Positions 1 to 9,137 of a DNA stretch of 64,000 nucleotides are shown one piece after another. Source of the DNA: CAWANP01 sp963783445 (lineage in GTDB: Bacteria > Chloroflexota > Anaerolineae > JAAYZQ01); contig CAWANP010000006.1 in the NCBI GenBank assembly GCA_963783445.1, forward strand, positions 124,001-188,000. The letters are read 5' to 3'. Position numbers and translations under genes: made by a program. The notes below the pieces were generated by a model that did no database searches, was not told the origin of the DNA, and saw only the letters and a program-made list of their open reading frames with translations. Position 1 is the first letter of the stretch. Each line of letters begins with the position of its first letter.

Positions 1-1707
1 GCGGCCAAGATGACCGATATCCCCGGTCATACGCGTGGCATTGTCCCCCTGCTTGCCGAAGCTGGCATCTTGTTCCTGCATATTGGCGTCAATGAGGCAT
101 CGACGTTGCCGAATGTGCCGCCGCTTTTTGTCTGGCGAGATGACAGTGGAGCTGAGACCATTGTGATGTACCAACATGGTTACGGCGATTTGATGCTGGT
201 GCCTGGGACATCGCATGCGATCATGTTTGCCCATACCCACGATAATCTGGGACCACAAACGGTTGACCAAGTTCTGGACACCTATGCCTGTCTGCAAAAA
301 GAGTTTCCGCAAGCCAGCATAGTGGCCTCTACCCTGGATACCTACGCGCGGCATCTGATGCAGGTCAAGCCCCAACTGCCGGTGATTGCCGGGGAGATTG
401 CCGACACCTGGATCCATGGTGCCGGCACGGATCCACGGAAGGTTGCCCACTATCGAGAATTGCTCCGCTTGCGAAAAGAGTGGCTGACCGATGGAAGGAT
501 TGGCCCGGATGACCTGGACTTCCATCGGTTCTCAAAGTTCATGCTGATGGTCCCTGAGCATACTTGGGGGATGGATGAAAAAACGCACTTGGCGGACTAT
601 ACCCACTACAGCCGCAAGGGCTTCGAGCGAGTGAGAAACTCCTGCAGGTTTCGAAGTTTTGCTGCTTCCTGGTCAGAACAGCGGGCATATCTGGATGATG
701 CGATTTCCTCGCTTGCGGACTCCGCATTCTCTGAAGAGGCTCGCAGCAGACTCGATAGCATTGAGCCGGCTGTTTCCCCTACAATCGGTTTTGAAAGGGT
801 GGCTGACCTGTCCGCGTCGTTTGATACCCAATTCTTCACCATCAGCTTTGATCAGCCTACCGGGGCCATCGGTTACTTGAGAGACAAACGCGACGGTTGG
901 GTGTGGGCAGATGGATCTCACTTGGCGGGATGGGTGCGCTACCAGACCTTCTCGCAGGCAGACTATGATCGCTTTATCGATCAATATCTGGATTCATCGT
1001 TTGATTGGGCCTTGGCTGATTTTTCCAAGCCGGGCATAGCTCAGGCTGGGGCGGAAAGTGGCTGGTGGCAGCCTACCTTACTGCGGCTCTATCGAAAAGC
1101 GGATATTGCCGGGCACAGGTTTGTCTTGCGGATGGCGGTTCCGGGCCAACCTGTGGTTCCGTACGGCTGTCCCCGAGAGTTTTACTTGGAGGTTTTTCAA
1201 CCCAGGCATGAACCAGCCCTCCAGTTCGTCCTGCAGTGGTTTGGCAAATCTGCCAGTCGGCTGCCAGAGGCCCTCTGGTTCTCCTTCTGTCCTATCGTCA
1301 CCGAGCCCAATGGCTGGTTGATGGAAAAACTGGGACAATGGATCTCCCCGCTTGAGGTGATTGGAAACGGCAATCGCAAACTACATGCAATTGAGCGTCG
1401 CCTAGTGTACAACGATGGCGAACGTAGATTGACCATCGAATCTTCTGATGCCCCCTTGGTCGCCCCAGGCGAACCTTCGCTTCTAAACTTCGATGACCAG
1501 CAGCCGGTGCTGGCAAAGGGGATGCACCTCAATCTGTACAACAATATCTGGGGAACGAACTACCCAATGTGGTACGACGAGGATGCCCGCTTTCGATTCA
1601 AACTATCATTTGGCAGAGAGAGGGAATTGAACACGTGCGATACCATAACATATTGGCTGTATGCTTGGACTGTGGTGACACGCTTGTCGACGAGGCTACA
1701 GAAATAA
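1..1707 (+). CDS. DUF5054 / GH38-like glycosidase, 5'-truncated
   Basis: The reading frame is open at base 1, so the N-terminus lies outside the window; the first visible ATG at 10 is internal. The visible ~568 residues match DUF5054 proteins, which are related to family 38 alpha-mannosidases: an early DIPGHTRG segment, FLHIGVN, FVWRDD, then FAHTHDNLGP, GEIADTWIHGAGTDP and near the end NIWGTNYPMWYDEDARFRF. The family normally ends near that last motif; the further ~20 residues run over the start of the next gene, overlapping it by about 70 bases. No signal peptide can be judged because the start is missing. Context (two phosphatases, a sugar kinase and a transporter in one operon) suggests release of a sugar for uptake or recycling. 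The substrate is not known. Confidence 0.8.
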   Translation, partial: AAKMTDIPGHTRGIVPLLAEAGILFLHIGVNEASTLPNVPPLFVWRDDSGAETIVMYQHGYGDLMLVPGTSHAIMFAHTHDNLGPQTVDQVLDTYACLQKEFPQASIVASTLDTYARHLMQVKPQLPVIAGEIADTWIHGAGTDPRKVAHYRELLRLRKEWLTDGRIGPDDLDFHRFSKFMLMVPEHTWGMDEKTHLADYTHYSRKGFERVRNSCRFRSFAASWSEQRAYLDDAISSLADSAFSEEARSRLDSIEPAVSPTIGFERVADLSASFDTQFFTISFDQPTGAIGYLRDKRDGWVWADGSHLAGWVRYQTFSQADYDRFIDQYLDSSFDWALADFSKPGIAQAGAESGWWQPTLLRLYRKADIAGHRFVLRMAVPGQPVVPYGCPREFYLEVFQPRHEPALQFVLQWFGKSASRLPEALWFSFCPIVTEPNGWLMEKLGQWISPLEVIGNGNRKLHAIERRLVYNDGERRLTIESSDAPLVAPGEPSLLNFDDQQPVLAKGMHLNLYNNIWGTNYPMWYDEDARFRFKLSFGRERELNTCDTITYWLYAWTVVTRLSTRLQK

Positions 1708-2171
1708 AGGATGAAACCGATACTTCCTTGAGCGCTAAACTCATCCCCGGTGCTGCAGATATGCTCTATGCGCTAAAGCAGTGGGGGTACAAGTTGGCCC
1801 TGGTTGCCGATGGCCCTGCTGCTACCTTTCGCAACAATCTTGGGCCTTACGGTCTCTACGACCTGTTCGATGCCTACGCCATTTCGGAAGAGATCGGTGC
1901 AAGGAAACCTGATGCGCGCATATTCCGGCATGCCCTAGATCAGTTGCACATCGGAAAGGCTGAATATGGACGGGTAGTGATGGTTGGGAATCACCTGGCC
2001 CGCGACGTCAAAGGGGCGAATGCCCTGGGACTCATTAGCGTTTGGCTTGACTGGTCCCCTCGCCGCCCCAAAGTCCCAGCTGATGAGTCAGAGGTACCTC
2101 GCTACACTATCAATACGCCTATGGGCTTGCTCCCGATCCTGAAATCATTGGATAGAGTCGATCAAACCTAG
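1635..2171 (+). CDS. HAD-superfamily hydrolase (subfamily IA-like)
   Basis: A putative small-molecule phosphatase of about 178 residues. Motif I is LDCGDTL (nucleophile Asp; the usual second Asp is Gly-Asp shifted, as in many DxGDT HADs). Motif II lies near ALVADG, motif III Lys in ARKPDARIF, and motif IV in VGNHLARDVKGA. I chose the GTG at 1635 because it is preceded by a purine-rich GAGAGAGGGA site and directly precedes the first beta strand; an upstream GTG at 1569 would add unrelated residues. It overlaps the end of the DUF5054 gene, which suggests translational coupling. Substrate unknown; sugar phosphates are plausible from the neighbours. Confidence 0.8.
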   Translation: MRYHNILAVCLDCGDTLVDEATEIKDETDTSLSAKLIPGAADMLYALKQWGYKLALVADGPAATFRNNLGPYGLYDLFDAYAISEEIGARKPDARIFRHALDQLHIGKAEYGRVVMVGNHLARDVKGANALGLISVWLDWSPRRPKVPADESEVPRYTINTPMGLLPILKSLDRVDQT

Positions 2172-2281
2172 GCACATTGCCTGATCTTGAGTGCCAGATG
2201 CGAGTATGTGAGGCTTTGGAATGATATCAAGACGGGAGCCGATGTTCTATGCCGTCGGGAATCGATTGGGAGGAATTGTGA

Positions 2282-3061
2282 ATGCGCTCAAGGCTTGACG
2301 CGAGTGGTGTTCGTCTCGCCGTCATTGACATAGACGGCTGCCTGACGCCTGGGGTGGCCAGCGACTGGAACTGGGGGGCACTGCGGTCCATATTCGATCT
2401 CAACCGGCGGGCGCGGCGAGGTGAGCGAGTACCGGCAGTCACGCTGTGTACCGGCCGCCAGCAGCCCTACGTCGAAGTGCTCATGCAGGCCATCGGCGCC
2501 AGGCTACCCGGGATCTATGAGAACGGCTGCGGGCTGTACTTCCCCAACTCGTACCGCTTTGCCCTTCATCCTCTCATATCCGTGGAGACGCGTGAGGCTC
2601 TGGCTGCGGCCAGGGCGAACCTTCTTCGCGATGTCATAGAGCCCGGGTTGGGGTATTTCCAACCGGGTAGAGACATCTCGCTGAGCATCGTTCCGTCGCC
2701 CCGCTTCGAGGTTGTGGATCTGTGCCAGGTCGTGACCAACGTTCTTCATGCACACAATACTTCTCTGACGATCCAGTACTCAACGGCCTGCGTGGACATA
2801 ACTCCCAAGGGCATCGACAAGGGAACCGGTCTGCGCTGGCTGGCCGAGGAGGTGGGTATCCCGCTGGAGCGCATGGGCGGCATTGGTGACTCGACCAGCG
2901 ATCTAAGGTTCCTGCGTTTGGCGGGGTGTTCTGCGGCGCCGGCCAACGCGGTAGAGGAGGTCCAGGCGGAGGTGTCCTATGTCTCGCCCTACGAGGATGG
3001 CGATGGCGTGGTCGATATCTTGCAGGGCTGGGTCAGGGACCGGCAGGAGGTAATGGGATGA
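2282..3061 (+). CDS. HAD-superfamily hydrolase, type IIB-like (phosphoglycolate/sugar phosphatase-like)
   Basis: A 259-residue HAD phosphatase. Motif I is VIDIDGCLTPG near residue 16, motif II lies near VTLCTGRQQPY, a Lys in TPKGIDKGTGL fits motif III, and motif IV is GGIGDSTSDLRFL. The large cap inserted between motifs II and III is typical of C2-capped (Cof/type IIB) HADs. The ATG is preceded by GGGAGGA at good spacing. Its stop overlaps the next start as ATGA, so it is co-translated with the PfkB kinase. It probably acts on a sugar or polyol phosphate made in the same pathway; the specific substrate cannot be read from the sequence. Confidence 0.85.
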   Translation: MRSRLDASGVRLAVIDIDGCLTPGVASDWNWGALRSIFDLNRRARRGERVPAVTLCTGRQQPYVEVLMQAIGARLPGIYENGCGLYFPNSYRFALHPLISVETREALAAARANLLRDVIEPGLGYFQPGRDISLSIVPSPRFEVVDLCQVVTNVLHAHNTSLTIQYSTACVDITPKGIDKGTGLRWLAEEVGIPLERMGGIGDSTSDLRFLRLAGCSAAPANAVEEVQAEVSYVSPYEDGDGVVDILQGWVRDRQEVMG

Positions 3062-3966
3062 CTGCAACCTATGATACCGACGTTATGATGTTGGGCCATT
3101 TCGCCCGAGATCGCATCGTCGTCGATGGCCAGGGCGAGATCGTGTCAGGCGGTGGCGTCTACTATGGCAGCGTGGCTCTGCGCCATCTGGGTGTTGGCGT
3201 CGCGGTTGTCACGCGGCTGCATCCAGACGACTTTCCGCTGCTGGATGAGCTAACGCGGGAAGGAGTTGATGTCTATGCCGCGCCAGCCTCGGAAACCTCT
3301 GGTATCGAGAACATCTATGACTCGGCCGATATGGAGCGGCGTATCTGCAAGCCCCTGGGCTTTGCCGGTTCGATTCAGCCTCACGACGTCCCCGATCTAC
3401 AGGCCCAGGTCTATGTGGCTGCCTCCATTATTGCTGGTGAGATCAATCTCGCGCTGCTCAAGGCCCTGGCACGGCGTGGGCCCGTGGCCCTGGATGTACA
3501 GGGTTTTGTCCGCGTCCGCGATGGCGGTGACCTGGTCTTCCGCCAGTGGCCTGACATGGAAGAGGGACTGGCCCAGGTGACCTACCTCAAGGTCGACCGG
3601 GCCGAGGCGGAGCTGCTGACAGGCCAGACCGATCTGGAGCTGGCCGCCCGCCGGCTAGCCGAATACGGGCCAAGCGAAATCGTCGTCACCCAATCCTCGG
3701 GCGTCACAGTCCTTGCCGATGGCTGCCTCCACCCCGCGCCTTTTACCTCCCGATCCCTCGCCGGGCGGACAGGCCGGGGCGATACCTGCTTCGCTACCTA
3801 TCTTGGCTGCCGGCTGACCGCGCCAGCAGCGCAGGCAACCCGCCTGGCTGGGGCTGTCACCTCCCTCAAACAGGAAAAGCCCGGTCCATGGCGTGGCAGC
3901 CTGGCCGACCTGCGAGCAGACATGAATCGGTACAGACTGATAGGGATCGCCCATCGTGCTGCTTGA
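3058..3966 (+). CDS. PfkB-family carbohydrate kinase
   Basis: A ribokinase-fold ATP-dependent sugar kinase of 302 residues. The N-terminal half has the family's glycine-rich signature SGGGVYYGSVALRHLG. The C-terminal signature GRTGRGDTCFATYLGC carries the anion hole and the catalytic Asp (GxGD). The length is usual for PfkB kinases. The start is the ATG inside the ATGA overlap with the upstream HAD gene; a longer frame from 2926 exists but would lie inside that gene. The gene overlaps the downstream MFS gene by 11 bases. It probably phosphorylates a sugar or nucleoside; family membership is clear, the substrate is not. Confidence 0.88.
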   Translation: MTATYDTDVMMLGHFARDRIVVDGQGEIVSGGGVYYGSVALRHLGVGVAVVTRLHPDDFPLLDELTREGVDVYAAPASETSGIENIYDSADMERRICKPLGFAGSIQPHDVPDLQAQVYVAASIIAGEINLALLKALARRGPVALDVQGFVRVRDGGDLVFRQWPDMEEGLAQVTYLKVDRAEAELLTGQTDLELAARRLAEYGPSEIVVTQSSGVTVLADGCLHPAPFTSRSLAGRTGRGDTCFATYLGCRLTAPAAQATRLAGAVTSLKQEKPGPWRGSLADLRADMNRYRLIGIAHRAA

Positions 3967-5263
3967 TCGAAGGCAGGTCAGGCTCATGCTGCCTCTCGGG
4001 GCGTCCATGGCTCTTTCCCTCACTGGTGATCTCACCATGTACGCTGTACTGGCCAACCAGACAGAGGTACTGGGCATCACCCTGGCTGTCGTAGGGGTCC
4101 TGCTGGGGATGAACCGTCTGATCCGAATCCCTGGCAACCTCCTGGCTGGCGCCCTCAACGATCGTCCTGGCCGATGGCTCGGACGACGCCCGCTCTTTCT
4201 TCTGGGCCTCATTCTCGGGATCCTTGCCACGTTGAGCTACGGATTTGTGCGCGGTTTCTGGCCCTTGCTGGGAGGCCGTCTGCTGTGGGGTACTGCCTGG
4301 TCGCTCATCAACGTGACTGGATACACGATGGTCCTGGATTGGAGCACACAGGCTGACCGCGGGCGCATGATGGGCTTCTACCAGATGGCCTTTATGCTGG
4401 GTCTGGCCATCAGCCCGCTAATGGGTGGGATCCTGACCGATGCTGTGGGTTTTCGGCTGGCAGTGCGCGTCTGTGCTGCCGTTTCGGGCGTTGGCCTGGT
4501 GTTGGCATTCTTGACCCTACCCGAGACGGGGTCGCCGCAGGACGAGACACAGCAGATGTCAGGGGCTGGGGCATGGCGCCAGCGGCTGGCGGCCTGGGCT
4601 AGTACCTGGCGGCAGGTACTGCATGACGGCCCTTTCGGGACCATTCGTCAAGGTTTGAGCCACGTGGATCGGCGGATCCTTCTGGCAGGCTACATCTACC
4701 TGGTGACTCTCTTTGTGGGCAGCGGGGTGATGATGTCCACCATTGCCCTCTATCTGGGGCAGCGATGGGGCGCCGATATCACGCTGAACGGAGTGGTGAT
4801 CGGAGTGGCCTCGCTGGCTGGGATGCTGCTGGCCATGCGAGCCTTCGCGGGCATGCTGGCCGGGCCGCTGGCGGGTACGCTATCAGACTACTTGCGCGAT
4901 CGGTGGCCGGTCATCCGCGGAGGGATTCTGCTGGGTGTGGCCGGTTTTCTCACCTTGGCGCTGTTCGTTGATGTCTGGGCCGTACCAACTGGAGTAGCCC
5001 TGGTCGCCTTGAGCGCTGGAACGCTGGCTACAGCGCTCGTGGCCCTGGTAGGCGATCTGGCGAATGCCGAGCAAAAGGGCTTGACCATCGGTGGAATTGC
5101 GACGGCTGGCGACATCGGGAGTGCGGCTGGCCCGTTCGTGGCTTATGCGCTGCTGGCAACCCTGGACCTGCGCTGGATCTATTTGCTGTGCGCACTGGCC
5201 CTGGCATCTACCTTGCTGGCCACGGTGGGGCAGGGGAAGCGGAACACGACAGCTCCGGGGTAG
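3956..5263 (+). CDS. MFS transporter
   Basis: A 435-residue, about 12-helix major facilitator protein. The loop between helices 2 and 3 carries ALNDRPGRWLGRRPLFLLG, a variant of the MFS motif A (GxxxDRxGRRxxL), and the two halves are joined by a polar loop around residues 180-230. GTG at 3956 lies within the end of the kinase gene, an overlap that implies coupling. As last gene of the operon it likely imports the sugar, or exports a product, handled by the upstream enzymes. It ends two bases before the convergent PP2C gene, and I see no terminator hairpin there. Confidence 0.85.
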   Translation: MLLDRRQVRLMLPLGASMALSLTGDLTMYAVLANQTEVLGITLAVVGVLLGMNRLIRIPGNLLAGALNDRPGRWLGRRPLFLLGLILGILATLSYGFVRGFWPLLGGRLLWGTAWSLINVTGYTMVLDWSTQADRGRMMGFYQMAFMLGLAISPLMGGILTDAVGFRLAVRVCAAVSGVGLVLAFLTLPETGSPQDETQQMSGAGAWRQRLAAWASTWRQVLHDGPFGTIRQGLSHVDRRILLAGYIYLVTLFVGSGVMMSTIALYLGQRWGADITLNGVVIGVASLAGMLLAMRAFAGMLAGPLAGTLSDYLRDRWPVIRGGILLGVAGFLTLALFVDVWAVPTGVALVALSAGTLATALVALVGDLANAEQKGLTIGGIATAGDIGSAAGPFVAYALLATLDLRWIYLLCALALASTLLATVGQGKRNTTAPG

Positions 5264-5264
5264 G

Positions 5265-6167
5265 TTATGGGCCCAGAACGAAACAAACGATCAACGCGAT
5301 CACCAGCAACAAGATGAACAGCAGAATTACCAGAATCAGGACTCGGGCCCAGGTCCGGCCCTGCCAGCCAGATGTGGTCGAACCGAGCGGCAGGCCAAGA
5401 AAGCCAGGCTGGGCTTCCGTCTGAACGATCAAGGCGGTGGCATTGTCTGTTCCGCCCAGGGAGTTGGCTTGGGCCACCAGTTCAGCCGCTGCGTCATCTG
5501 CCGGTCTGGTGCCAACGATCTGCGCCATCTCTTCGTCTGAGAGTTCGCCGCTCACGCCATCGGTACACAGCACAATCGCGTTTCCCCTTCGCAGCTTGGC
5601 CTGGAAGAGGTCTACCTCAACTGTGGGCTGTAGGCCCACCGCCCGAGTGATCAGATTGCGCTGGGGGTGCTTCTTGGTTTGCTCTCGCGTCAGTAGCCCC
5701 GCTCGGAACTGAGCCTCAACCCACGAGTGATCTAGGGTGAGCTGTTTCAGATTCTGACGGCGGAGTAGATACGCCCGGCTATCACCTACATTGGCGATGG
5801 TGACCTGTCGCCCTCGATTCCGGATCGCGGCTGCCACCAGCGTGGTGCCCATGCCGGCCATGTCGGGATCGGCCTGGGCCTGGTCGTAGATCTCCTGGTT
5901 GGCTGTCTTGATTGCTCGAACCAGGCAGTCGCCAACGTCACGGTCCGGGTCGCCATAGTACTCGGCCATCACCCGCTCGACAGCTTTCCGGCTGGCCACC
6001 TGGCCGGCTCTATGGCCGCCCATCCCGTCGGCTACTACAAAGAGCGCGCCCTTCGCGTGGCCCAATTCCTCGTCCTCGGGCACGACATAATCGACATAGT
6101 CCTCGTTTCGTTCGCGGGCAGGGCCTGTGTCGCTTTCCTTGCCGATCTGAAAGGCTGGTTCGCTCAT
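5265..6167 (-). CDS. PP2C-family (PPM) Ser/Thr protein phosphatase with C-terminal membrane anchor
   Basis: A metal-dependent protein phosphatase of 300 residues. Visible motifs in order: DTGPARERNEDYV (metal Asp region), VVADGMGGHRAGQVAS, GMGTTLVAA, NVGDSRAYLLR, VLCTDGVSGELSDEEM and GGTDNATALIV. After the catalytic domain (to about residue 255) comes a short linker and a strong transmembrane helix (VLILVILLFILLLVIALIV), so the catalytic domain should face the cytoplasm. Such enzymes usually oppose Hanks-type Ser/Thr kinases, but no such kinase is seen here. The gene is convergent with the MFS gene. Confidence 0.92.
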   Translation of the reverse strand: MSEPAFQIGKESDTGPARERNEDYVDYVVPEDEELGHAKGALFVVADGMGGHRAGQVASRKAVERVMAEYYGDPDRDVGDCLVRAIKTANQEIYDQAQADPDMAGMGTTLVAAAIRNRGRQVTIANVGDSRAYLLRRQNLKQLTLDHSWVEAQFRAGLLTREQTKKHPQRNLITRAVGLQPTVEVDLFQAKLRRGNAIVLCTDGVSGELSDEEMAQIVGTRPADDAAAELVAQANSLGGTDNATALIVQTEAQPGFLGLPLGSTTSGWQGRTWARVLILVILLFILLLVIALIVCFVLGP

Positions 6168-6307
6168 GAGCCTACGCAGTCTCCCTTGGCTAGCCGTATC
6201 TGGCCTTCAGCGTTACCAGAAGATATACCCCGGAAGGCAGCCGCTCCTCATCAAGACCTGCTTGAGGGCACAATGCGGGTACTCTGGAACAGAAAACGAA
6301 TACCTGC

Positions 6308-8251
6308 TCACTCCCAGGAGATCCCAAGCTCTTGGTCTTCGTCCAACAACCCCTGCCATACCGCCGTCCCGTCCAGCCAGCTCCAACCGGGCGGCGAGAA
6401 AGCTGCCGGTTGCTCGCCGCCGGAAAGAACCACACGGACACGCAGCGGCAGGGCCTCGGTCCCGGGCTGTTTCTGCACCAAGAGGCGATAGCCCGAACTC
6501 GTCTCTTCCAAACTGGGCCGGTAGGTGATCTGGATCCTGCGGGCCTGCCCGGTCTCCAGCAGGAAAGATGTGGCGATCACGGTGCGCCCTGACTCTTCAT
6601 AGACCTCAACGGCTCCGTCAGCGCCAAGGACCATGTCCACCTCGCTGCCTTCTGGGACGTATACCCTTACATAGTCCCAGTAGCATCGTTCCAAGAGGTC
6701 TTGGTAGCTATCCCCATAGCGAGACTCGTGGACACAAGCAGGCATGGGCTTTTGAACGAGATGCCGGTACCCCAGATTCAGCGTGGCCGTGGTCTCACCT
6801 ACCTCGTCGATTTCGACATGGTAGTCAATGGTCTGCTCAATGTTTGGGTTTACCTTATTAAAGCCAACGTTGCTATCCACGACCATCAGGAAATCGCCGC
6901 TGTGGGGCCTCAGGGCGCCGTCCCATCCCATGGTACCCAGGGCGGATTGTGCTTCAGGCTCCTCCGCGAAGACCAGCAGATGACCTTCGTCAATGGCCTT
7001 GCCCACGCTCCGTGCCAGGGCGGCGAGGTCTTCGAGCGTGGCCTGCTGCATCACATGCGGGAGAAGCGCTGACAGCAGATCGGCTGCAAAATCCTTGCGG
7101 TGAAGCCACCAGTCCGCGCCTTCTTTGCCAGGGGCAGAGGCCCGGGGTGCCTGCCAGTAGGACATCATCATCTCTTGAAGGTTGTCGCTGCTTACCGGCT
7201 CTTCATAGCCGGGCACTTGGATCGGGCCCGTGGCTTGAAGCAGCAGATTCAGCGTCGTCAGATCTACGGCGATGATGCCGTCCACACTCTCCCCTTGGTC
7301 CTGATAGTAGAGGTCCGCCATTGCCTGGGCCGACGTGGGAAAGTCGGGCCACCAATTTGCGTCGCGCAGCAGCAGCATGCCAGCCCCCATCAGTCGGCGT
7401 AGGGGCGCCGGAGGCGGTGGGTGGGGCTGGGTCAGATCGTCCACCGTGTAGCTATCCTGGAAGCTCAGACCTGTGATCTGGCCTGCCTCGAGCTGCAATA
7501 GGCCGATGCCACTGATGAAACCCCCTGTGGCCCGTAGTTCCTGGTTGTTCTGTGCTACCAGCAGATAGGAGCGCCTGCCCTCCGATCCCAGCAGATGGGG
7601 GAGTATGCTGAGCGCCGCCAATGCATCCTCCAGGGGCGGCAGGTAGCGATCAAAACGATTCAAGATTGCCGCAGCTCTCGGGGACAGTTCCTCTGGATCC
7701 ACCTTCTCGCGCGACTCTGCAGCATGCATCAGGCTGACCTGAGCGGATTCGACTTGAGGCCGGGCATCGACCAAGACGCGCACAACCTCCGGCGCTAGTT
7801 TGTTGATACCGGCTTCAGATTGGTTCGCCTGGTCCACCAGCGGTGCGAACCCTTCGCTCAAGGATTGGCCGGCATCGACGGTGTTGCGGGCGATGGCCAG
7901 CAGGTGGGGGGCTGCCCGCACATCGCCGCCGATGACTGGCAGCCAACCGAGGTGTTCGCTCAAGGGAAGGAAGGGCCGGGCCAGGCTCTCCATTGCGGCC
8001 AGATCTGCGTCGAGTGTGTCCAGTGTACCCAGGAGAATGGTCAACTGAGCTGGGTCCCGTACGATCTCGATGGCGCCGGTACCTCCGCCTGCCAGCGTTG
8101 CTTCCAGGTGACCCAACGCAAGTTGGGCCGAGCTGTAGTGGTGGCGGAAACGCCGCAAAGTGGATGCGCCCAGCGCGACGGCCGCCACAGCAGCCAGCAC
8201 CAGCGCCAGGATCAACGCTCGAGCCAGAACACGCTTGCGGTTGTGTGTCAC
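6308..8251 (-). CDS. DUF4012 domain-containing cell-surface protein
   Basis: 647 residues with an N-terminal signal anchor (ALILALVLAAVAAVALGAST after basic residues) followed by a large extracytoplasmic DUF4012 region. The region shows the segments YLLVAQNNQELRATGGFISG, a DSYTVDDL stretch, and NVGFNKVNPNIEQTIDYHVE. DUF4012 proteins are widespread in Chloroflexi and Actinobacteria near polysaccharide genes and their function is undefined. The gene is on the same strand as the sortase, GT2 and LPATG-protein genes, which suggests a shared envelope function. It appears intact and of typical length. Confidence 0.85.
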   Translation of the reverse strand: MTHNRKRVLARALILALVLAAVAAVALGASTLRRFRHHYSSAQLALGHLEATLAGGGTGAIEIVRDPAQLTILLGTLDTLDADLAAMESLARPFLPLSEHLGWLPVIGGDVRAAPHLLAIARNTVDAGQSLSEGFAPLVDQANQSEAGINKLAPEVVRVLVDARPQVESAQVSLMHAAESREKVDPEELSPRAAAILNRFDRYLPPLEDALAALSILPHLLGSEGRRSYLLVAQNNQELRATGGFISGIGLLQLEAGQITGLSFQDSYTVDDLTQPHPPPPAPLRRLMGAGMLLLRDANWWPDFPTSAQAMADLYYQDQGESVDGIIAVDLTTLNLLLQATGPIQVPGYEEPVSSDNLQEMMMSYWQAPRASAPGKEGADWWLHRKDFAADLLSALLPHVMQQATLEDLAALARSVGKAIDEGHLLVFAEEPEAQSALGTMGWDGALRPHSGDFLMVVDSNVGFNKVNPNIEQTIDYHVEIDEVGETTATLNLGYRHLVQKPMPACVHESRYGDSYQDLLERCYWDYVRVYVPEGSEVDMVLGADGAVEVYEESGRTVIATSFLLETGQARRIQITYRPSLEETSSGYRLLVQKQPGTEALPLRVRVVLSGGEQPAAFSPPGWSWLDGTAVWQGLLDEDQELGISWE

Positions 8252-8468
8252 CCTCGATGCTCCTGCCGGGCACTGAATCGGACCTGCGGGACTAGGAACC
8301 TACAACCCCTGGGTGACCTCCATGGCTGGTTTCTTGGTGGCTGGGAGCGGCAAGTTGGGCCAACACTCCCTCTGCCGGCAATCAGATGCGCGACACGCAC
8401 ACGCCGGACGTGCACAGGCGCGTACGATCTTTGCCTGCTGGAGATCGGCGCTGCTTGGGACAGGGTAG

Positions 8469-9077
8469 CTATGGCGCCCTCCGCTCTCGACCGGTAGCCG
8501 GGAGTTCAGCCGGGGGAAGGCCAGCCGCCCTGGCCTCAGAGCTTGTCCGGCCGCCATCAAAGTCAACCGTAGCCTGGTTCAAGATGATCTGCCCGTCTCG
8601 CGCGCTGGGATCCACGCGTGCCTCGATGAGCACTAGGACTGTCTGGCCCGCTTCCATGGTGCCTACATCAACAAGCACAACTTGACCCTGAACCCGCGCC
8701 GCGCCTTGCGATGCCCTGACCTCAAGTGGCTGGAGACCAGGATCGAGGTGATCGAGGAGAAGGATGCCCGTGACGGATTCTGCCAAAGTGTTGGTGACCA
8801 CCAACCGAATATTGATCGTTTGCCCAGGTGTGACATCCTGTGGTGCCATCTCTTGCTCGATGACCAGTCTGGTACTCGCCGCTGACCCTTCACTCCCCTG
8901 TGGGGAGGTGCCGTCGACCGTCGGTGCGGGGATAGTGCGTGGTGTCGGCGTGGGAATCGTCTGAAACAGGCGGTTGGCTGCCTGTACCTGGGATCCCAGG
9001 GCCAGCACCAGGACTAGTACGGTTCCGATCAGGCCAATGGCTAGGGCTCGGTACTCTTTCGAGGTCAGTTTCTCCAT
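8469..9077 (-). CDS. Membrane-anchored DUF11-like surface protein ending in an LPATG motif
   Basis: About 202 residues from the ATG at 9077, chosen because it places basic residues directly before the membrane segment (ALAIGLIGTVLVLVLALGS); a longer frame to 9131 adds unlikely residues. A Thr/Pro linker follows, then one beta-sandwich of DUF11 type: GQTINIRLVVTNT, LLDHLDPGL, NQATVDFDGG. The extreme C-terminus reads ELPATGRERRAP. LPATG fits a sortase sorting signal, with basic residues after it, but the normal hydrophobic helix between motif and tail is absent, and neither alternative frame supplies one. A sortase gene lies one gene upstream on the same strand. Function is probably cell-surface structural or adhesive (inference). 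Confidence 0.7.
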   Translation of the reverse strand: MEKLTSKEYRALAIGLIGTVLVLVLALGSQVQAANRLFQTIPTPTPRTIPAPTVDGTSPQGSEGSAASTRLVIEQEMAPQDVTPGQTINIRLVVTNTLAESVTGILLLDHLDPGLQPLEVRASQGAARVQGQVVLVDVGTMEAGQTVLVLIEARVDPSARDGQIILNQATVDFDGGRTSSEARAAGLPPAELPATGRERRAP

Positions 9078-9137
9078 GCTATGCGACCAATCTCTCGTCA
9101 ACTGCGTATTTTGACAGGGCACGGGGCCCAACCATGC

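Noticed and set aside
8300..8566. Alternative frame as a missing hydrophobic tail for the LPATG protein
   Set aside because: The translated sequence is Arg/Cys-rich with no membrane segment, so a simple frameshift does not restore an anchor.
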